From Lachnospiraceae bacterium (lineage in GTDB: Bacteria > Bacillota > Clostridia > Lachnospirales > Lachnospiraceae), in the NCBI GenBank assembly GCA_017622795.1, contig JAGAQI010000011.1, positions 1 to 35,425 on the forward strand: DNA of 35,425 nt, given 5' to 3'. This document shows, piece after piece, positions 31,718 through 35,425 of this stretch. Both the position numbers and the translations under genes were made by a program. A model generated the notes under the pieces. That model was given only the letters and a program-made list of their open reading frames with translations, was not told where the DNA came from and made no database searches. The stretch's first letter is position 1. Each line of letters opens with the position of its first letter.

Positions 31718-32864
31718 ATTCTGTTCTGGTCGGAATTGTTTCTAGGAATCCGTCGGAAAAATGTAAAGTGCCATCGGAAGTAATAAAAACAGCATAAACA
31801 TCGGGAAGGGAATGGATAAGCGCCATTCCTTTTTCTAATCCCAAAGCAAAACATGCGGTGCTTAATGCGTCACCAGTGGCAGAGTCTTTACTGATAATGG
31901 TTACCTGAAGCAGGTCGGTATCACAAGGATATCCGGTAGAGGCATCTAAGATGTGATGATAGAACTTACCGTTCGCATCGTAAAAATACCGTTCATAAAT
32001 ACCGGAGGAAACCATGGAGCAGTCTTTTAATTCGGAGATGGCAACAACAACCGCATCCCGGTCTTCAAACGGTTTCTGGATGCCTACATTGAATGCAGAA
32101 CCGTCCGGTTTTTCTCCTAATAAAAGAATATTACCGCCTAAGTTTATGAGGGCACTGGTTACACCTTTGGACAACAGAAAATCTTTTACACGGTCTGCAA
32201 TGTAGCCTTTGGCAACTGCGCCAAGTTCCAGCTGCATGCCCGGTTCTGTAAAAGTTACAACATTACCGTTTAATGAAATATTATTGTAATTTACCAATTC
32301 TTTTGCGGCTATGATGGCATCTGCTGCGGGGGCTGTTGTTTTGTGCTCCAAATTGGAGAAATCCCAAAGGGAGGAGAGGGGTGCAATACTGACATCCAGG
32401 GCACCATCGGAAAGTGCACCATAAGATAAGGAGAATTCCAGGATATCCTTTAACTCCTCTGAAACAGTGAATGTAGTTTGCGGCTGTTTATTATTGTCAG
32501 AGGCGTGGTTAATGCGGTACACCTCAGAACTTTCCAGGGTTCTGCTGAATATTTTTTCATAATAATCAATAACGGCAAAGCATTCGTTTAAAACAGTATA
32601 ATCGGTAGAGTCGTAAATCTGAATGGTACATACGGTGTGCAACAGGTCATAGCTGCAGGCGGAGATAGGCGATACATCACCGGTGGTTAGAGGAATTACT
32701 AAATAATCGGTACCGGAAACAACGATATTACTTTTATTCTCGTCGTTTGCGGGAGAATCAGGGATGTTATTTTCCGGGAAATTACATCCGGAAAACAGTG
32801 TAATAACAGATAAAAGGATGATCAAAAATGCAGAATAAAATCTGCCGGGGGTTCTTGAGTTCAA
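31716..32864 (-). CDS. apbE: FAD:protein FMN transferase, lipoprotein
   Basis: ApbE attaches FMN from FAD through a phosphoester bond to Thr in secreted flavoproteins. The 382-residue protein starts at a TTG with GAGG just upstream. The lipobox LFSGC gives lipidated Cys27, so the enzyme faces outside. ApbE features are ALSDGALDVSIAPLSSLWDF, LELGAVAKGYIADRV, ALINLGGNILLLGEKPDG, the substrate-pocket YHHILDASTGYPCD, and VTIISKDSATGDALSTACFALG with the metal-binding Asp/Thr region. The gene is divergent from a multi-domain FMN-binding protein, which is its probable substrate. A good promoter lies upstream on the minus strand. Confidence 0.95.
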   Translation of the reverse strand: MNSRTPGRFYSAFLIILLSVITLFSGCNFPENNIPDSPANDENKSNIVVSGTDYLVIPLTTGDVSPISACSYDLLHTVCTIQIYDSTDYTVLNECFAVIDYYEKIFSRTLESSEVYRINHASDNNKQPQTTFTVSEELKDILEFSLSYGALSDGALDVSIAPLSSLWDFSNLEHKTTAPAADAIIAAKELVNYNNISLNGNVVTFTEPGMQLELGAVAKGYIADRVKDFLLSKGVTSALINLGGNILLLGEKPDGSAFNVGIQKPFEDRDAVVVAISELKDCSMVSSGIYERYFYDANGKFYHHILDASTGYPCDTDLLQVTIISKDSATGDALSTACFALGLEKGMALIHSLPDVYAVFITSDGTLHFSDGFLETIPTRTE

Positions 32865-32906
32865 AACAACCTCTTTCTGCGCTGCGCGCGCGATGTCCTG
32901 CTTTGG

Positions 32907-32935
32907 ATTTTACTGGTTTTGTTTGAAACTGTCAA
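32907..32935 (-). promoter_or_regulatory. Promoter of apbE
   Basis: On the minus strand TTGACA and TAAAAT are separated by 17 bp, about 43 bases before the TTG start. The leader contains an alternating CG tract at 32878-32892. Confidence 0.8.
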
Positions 32936-32972
32936 TGGAAAATAATATCTTTGCAAAGGGAGCAAAAACCGC

Positions 32973-33001
32973 TTTACAGAGTTGGGATAATAAGTTATAA
33001 T
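32973..33001 (+). promoter_or_regulatory. Promoter of the FMN-binding repeat protein
   Basis: TTTACA and TATAAT are separated by 17 bp. The -10 box covers the first possible ATG of the reading frame (33000), so the real start must be downstream, at 33075. Confidence 0.82.
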
Positions 33002-33074
33002 GAACAAGCTACGGTGCATTAGGTTTAGGACTTATGTACTAGAGGTCGGAATTAATAAGAAAGTGAGTTTGTTT

Positions 33075-34676
33075 ATGAAAAAGAAAAAAGACAATGGTTT
33101 AAAAGCAGTGATTATACTGGCAGTGGCAACCATCCTGGTGGGAGGAGCGTCCATTGCAATTTCCAAAATGGAACACGCAGGAAGTGTTACTTTAGATGTA
33201 TCAGGTGCAAATTCCAAAATCAAAGAAGCCAGACAGAACGCAGACGGTACTTATACCGTGGTAATTTCCGAGAACGGTTATGTTGGTGAAATGATTATAG
33301 AAGCAACTTATTCTGCGGATGGTCAGACTTTGGTTTCTTATGATGTTACCAGTAGCATGGAAACTGAAAATATCGGTACTAAGGTAGATGAGGAGGCTTA
33401 TAAATCTGTTCTTTCCGGTGTAAAGCTTCCGGTAACCGCAAGCGGACTTGATATTTCTGCTATTCTCGGTATCGAATCAGAAAAAGCTTCTGTTGCAGGT
33501 ACATTAACAGACGGTGTATATAAAGCACAGGCAGAGCCGGATGAAAAAGGTAATTACGGTTTTGTAACCGTAACCATAGCAGACGGCAAGGTTACAAGTG
33601 TTGTATGGGATGAAATGTACGGCGGTGCTTCCAAGGCAGAACTGGCAGCGACCGGTCAGTATGTCATGGTAGAAGGTAACCCAACCTGGAAAGACCAGTC
33701 CGAAGCTCTCGGTGCATATGTGGTAGCAAATCAGACCACCGACGGCATTTTAAACGAAACCGGTTATACCGATGCGGTATCCGGAGTCAGCATTTATGTT
33801 GGCGGCTTTGTGGATTTAACCAATCAGGCAATGGCTCAGGCTTCCGGTGTTGCAGTATTAAAGGATGGTGTATACACTGCACAGGGCGAACCGGACGATA
33901 AGGGTAACTATGGATTCGTAACTGTAACTGTGGAAAAAGGCAAGATTGTATCTGCAGTATGGGATGAGATGTATGGCGGTGAATCCAAGGCACAGCTTTC
34001 CATAGACGGTAAGTATGTTATGAAGCCGGTATGGAAAACCCAATCCGACTCTCTTGGCGCCTATGTAGTGGAAAACCAGACCACTGCAGGTATTATGAAT
34101 GAAACCGGTTATACGGATGCAGTATCCGGTGTCAGTATTTATGTTGGTGGTTTTGTAGGACTTGTAGATAAGGCAATTGCCCAGGCCAACGGCCAGGATG
34201 GTGTTTATACCGTAGAAGGTGAAAAGGATGACAAGGGCAATTACGGCTTTGTAAACGTAACTATTGAGAACGGTAAGGTAACAAATGTCGTATGGGATGA
34301 AATGTATGGCGGCGTTTCAAAAGCACAGCTTTCCGCGGAAGGCAAGTATGTCATGAAGCCGGTATGGAAAACCCAGTCCGAATCCCTTGGTGCCTATGTA
34401 GTAGAAAACCAGACCACAGACGGTATCTTAAATGAAACAGGTTATACCGATGCGGTATCCGGCGTCAGCATTTATGTAGGCGGTTTCGTAGATTTAACCA
34501 ACAAGGCAATTGCACAGGCGTCTGAAAACGGAGAAGTACCGGGAACTTTAGCGACTCCGGCTTTTGATGCTACAAATGTTGATGTAGTATCCGGTGCTAC
34601 CTTCTCTTCTAAGGCAGTTCTTCGTGCCATCAATGAAGGTTTTGTATATTTGAGAGATTTTATATTAAATAAATAA
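33075..34676 (+). CDS. Membrane-anchored protein with repeated FMN-binding domains
   Basis: This is an extracytoplasmic flavoprotein candidate for electron transfer. Starting at the ATG at 33075 it has 533 residues: a basic N-terminus and one membrane anchor (~11-30), then a diverged N-terminal FMN_bind-like domain with METENIGTKV (~95-104). Three near-identical repeats of ~105-112 residues follow (~146-257, 264-371, 376-481). Each has KGNYGFV, VWDEMYGG, LGAYVV and TDAVSGVSIYVGGF. The C-terminus has DVVSGATFSSKAV (~503-515), the canonical [S/T]GAT flavinylation site of ApbE substrates. In the three repeats this reads SGVS, with Ser in place of the acceptor Thr. The divergent apbE strongly supports covalent FMN. 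RnfG/NqrC-like or PplA-like electron transport is possible, but the redox partner is not seen. Confidence 0.9.
   Translation: MKKKKDNGLKAVIILAVATILVGGASIAISKMEHAGSVTLDVSGANSKIKEARQNADGTYTVVISENGYVGEMIIEATYSADGQTLVSYDVTSSMETENIGTKVDEEAYKSVLSGVKLPVTASGLDISAILGIESEKASVAGTLTDGVYKAQAEPDEKGNYGFVTVTIADGKVTSVVWDEMYGGASKAELAATGQYVMVEGNPTWKDQSEALGAYVVANQTTDGILNETGYTDAVSGVSIYVGGFVDLTNQAMAQASGVAVLKDGVYTAQGEPDDKGNYGFVTVTVEKGKIVSAVWDEMYGGESKAQLSIDGKYVMKPVWKTQSDSLGAYVVENQTTAGIMNETGYTDAVSGVSIYVGGFVGLVDKAIAQANGQDGVYTVEGEKDDKGNYGFVNVTIENGKVTNVVWDEMYGGVSKAQLSAEGKYVMKPVWKTQSESLGAYVVENQTTDGILNETGYTDAVSGVSIYVGGFVDLTNKAIAQASENGEVPGTLATPAFDATNVDVVSGATFSSKAVLRAINEGFVYLRDFILNK
33510..34517 (+). repeat. Three tandem in-frame ~320-bp repeats in the FMN-binding gene
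   Basis: Units at about 33510-33845, 33864-34187 and 34200-34517 each encode one FMN_bind-like domain. Long stretches are the same at the protein level (for example NETGYTDAVSGVSIYVGGF in all three) and nearly so at DNA level. This points to recent duplication or ongoing homogenisation. Confidence 0.88.
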
Positions 34677-34695
34677 GGCGTAGAAAAATTTAAAA

Positions 34696-34741
34696 CCCTA
34701 TGTTATAATGGCAAGGTACGTTATAGCATAGGGATTTTTTA
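34696..34741 (+). terminator. Terminator after the FMN-binding gene
   Basis: CCCTATG with TATAA pairs with TTATA and CATAGGG across one unpaired base each side, around a 12-nt loop, and ends in ATTTTTT. It lies 19 nt after the stop. Confidence 0.82.
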
Positions 34742-34760
34742 TTTTTTTATGCTTTTTCAC

Positions 34761-34789
34761 TTGACATTATTAAAGTGTAGGGTTACAAT
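34761..34789 (+). promoter_or_regulatory. Promoter of the ilvN-ilvC operon
   Basis: TTGACA and TACAAT are separated by 17 bp, 63 bases before ilvN. The leader is too short for a T-box, and no leader-peptide attenuator is seen. Confidence 0.83.
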
Positions 34790-34852
34790 GATAGAAATTG
34801 AATTAACGCTATAACGAATTAAAGTGACAAATTCAGAAAGAGAGAGGATTCT

Positions 34853-35359
34853 ATGAGAAAGATGGTTTTATCTATTCTGGTAGATAACACTTTCGGTGTA
34901 TTAAGCCGTGTGGCAGGTTTGTTTAGCCGCAGGGGATATAATATCGACAGCTTAACCGTAGGTGTGACAGAAAACAGCAACTTCTCCCGAATGACTGTAG
35001 TGGTTACCGGAGATGAACAGATTCTGGACCAGATTAAAAAGCAGCTGGCAAAGCTGGAAGATGTAAGAGAGATTAAGGAGCTTCCGCCGGGACAGTCTGT
35101 TTCCAGAGAGCTTATTTTAGTGAAAGTAGCGGTAACTCCGGCAGAACGCCAGTCCGTTATTTCCATTGCGGATATTTTCCGTGCAAAAATCGTTGACGTA
35201 GCTCCTGATTCCTTAATGATAGAGCTTACCGGAAACGAAGCTAAATTAGCAGCATTTATTGAACTGCTGGAAGGCTACACTATTAAAGAAATTGCCCGCA
35301 CCGGTATTACCGGCCTTTCCAGAGGCGTTGGCGATATGGGCGAGTACATAGAAGATTAA
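34853..35359 (+). CDS. ilvN: Acetolactate synthase small (regulatory) subunit
   Basis: This is the regulatory subunit of acetohydroxyacid synthase, first enzyme of valine/leucine/isoleucine synthesis; it binds valine and activates the catalytic subunit. Of 168 residues, the N-terminal ACT domain (~2-78) shows LSILVDNTFGVLSRVAGLFS, then RRGYNIDSLTVGVTEN and SRMTVVVTGD. The C-terminal domain (~80-165) has LPPGQSVSRELILVKV and ELTGNEAKLAAFIELL, ending RTGITGLSRG. The length is typical of the IlvN/IlvH family. AGAGAGAGGA precedes the ATG. ilvC follows after 19 nt. The catalytic subunit gene (ilvB) is not upstream, so it must be elsewhere or further downstream. Confidence 0.95.
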   Translation: MRKMVLSILVDNTFGVLSRVAGLFSRRGYNIDSLTVGVTENSNFSRMTVVVTGDEQILDQIKKQLAKLEDVREIKELPPGQSVSRELILVKVAVTPAERQSVISIADIFRAKIVDVAPDSLMIELTGNEAKLAAFIELLEGYTIKEIARTGITGLSRGVGDMGEYIED

Positions 35360-35378
35360 AGAGAGTGAGGATAAAAAA

Positions 35379-35425
35379 ATGGCAAAGATTTATTATGAGC
35401 AGGATTGTAACATTTCCATGTTAGA
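35379..35425 (+). CDS. ilvC: Ketol-acid reductoisomerase, N-terminal fragment (cut by window end)
   Basis: Only 15 codons are visible: MAKIYYEQDCNISML. This matches the very conserved start of clostridial IlvC, which converts acetolactate to dihydroxy-isovalerate using NADPH. GTGAGGA precedes the ATG. Its position right after ilvN supports the call; the gene runs off the window. Confidence 0.85.
   Translation, partial: MAKIYYEQDCNISML

Noticed and set aside
33510-34517. Tandem repeats as a CRISPR or gene-array signal
   Set aside because: Units are ~320 bp, in frame, and encode FMN_bind-like protein domains.
34790-34852. T-box or leader-peptide attenuator for the ilv operon
   Set aside because: Only 63 bases separate the promoter -10 from the start. 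There is no T-box sequence, no run of branched-chain codons and no terminator hairpin.

Overview
The window looks like a chromosomal segment of a Gram-positive anaerobe of the class Clostridia, most likely a Lachnospiraceae-type gut bacterium. The reasons are moderate-to-low GC, strong AGGAGG-type ribosome binding sites, sigma-A promoters, lipoproteins with LAAC lipoboxes, a single-chain clostridial-type PurL, and a YtcP/LplB-type sugar transporter beside a YesN-type regulator. No rRNA, tRNA, CRISPR array, transposase or phage gene was found. No stretch over about 300 bases lacks a feature.

Layout. (1) 160-7867: a carbohydrate import and hydrolysis locus. It has two ABC permeases, a solute-binding lipoprotein, a YesL-like membrane protein and a multidomain GH5 glucanase lipoprotein. 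(2) 8079-10621: a YesN-like response regulator with no kinase beside it, followed by a transglutaminase-fold lipoprotein. (3) 10686-14418: a compact type IV filament operon encoding a PilC/GspF platform protein, four short single-helix pseudopilin-like proteins and a PilT-type ATPase. (4) 14480-15344 (minus): two unrecognised helical proteins. (5) 15519-17228: a chemoreceptor. (6) 17281-19347 (minus): LysR regulator, HAD phosphatase, LuxS. (7) 19553-23811: a small unknown gene and purL. (8) 23813-26777: an accessory patch with a CPBP-like membrane protein, a RelB/YafQ toxin-antitoxin pair, and an XRE regulator with a repeat-protein partner. It is bounded by two inverted copies of a roughly 200-bp structured repeat, with a 41-bp derivative in the middle. 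(9) 26778-27752 (minus): a CaCA antiporter. (10) 27957-31703: threonine aldolase-like enzyme, glycosyltransferase and two LicD proteins, probably for surface polymer modification. (11) 31716-34676: divergent apbE and a multi-repeat FMN-binding protein, a flavinylation pair. (12) 34853-35425: ilvN and the start of ilvC.

The most unusual signal is the repeat in region 8. Both full copies begin 0-1 nt after a stop codon and are sense to that gene. Each folds into a 16-17-bp outer stem enclosing a terminator hairpin and a second branched hairpin. The second hairpin has a conserved GA/GA internal loop between helices that differ by compensatory changes. This suggests a mobile element that encodes a structured 3'-UTR RNA. 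The next most interesting system is the pilus-like operon, which has a retraction-type ATPase but no extension ATPase, prepilin peptidase or classical major pilin nearby.
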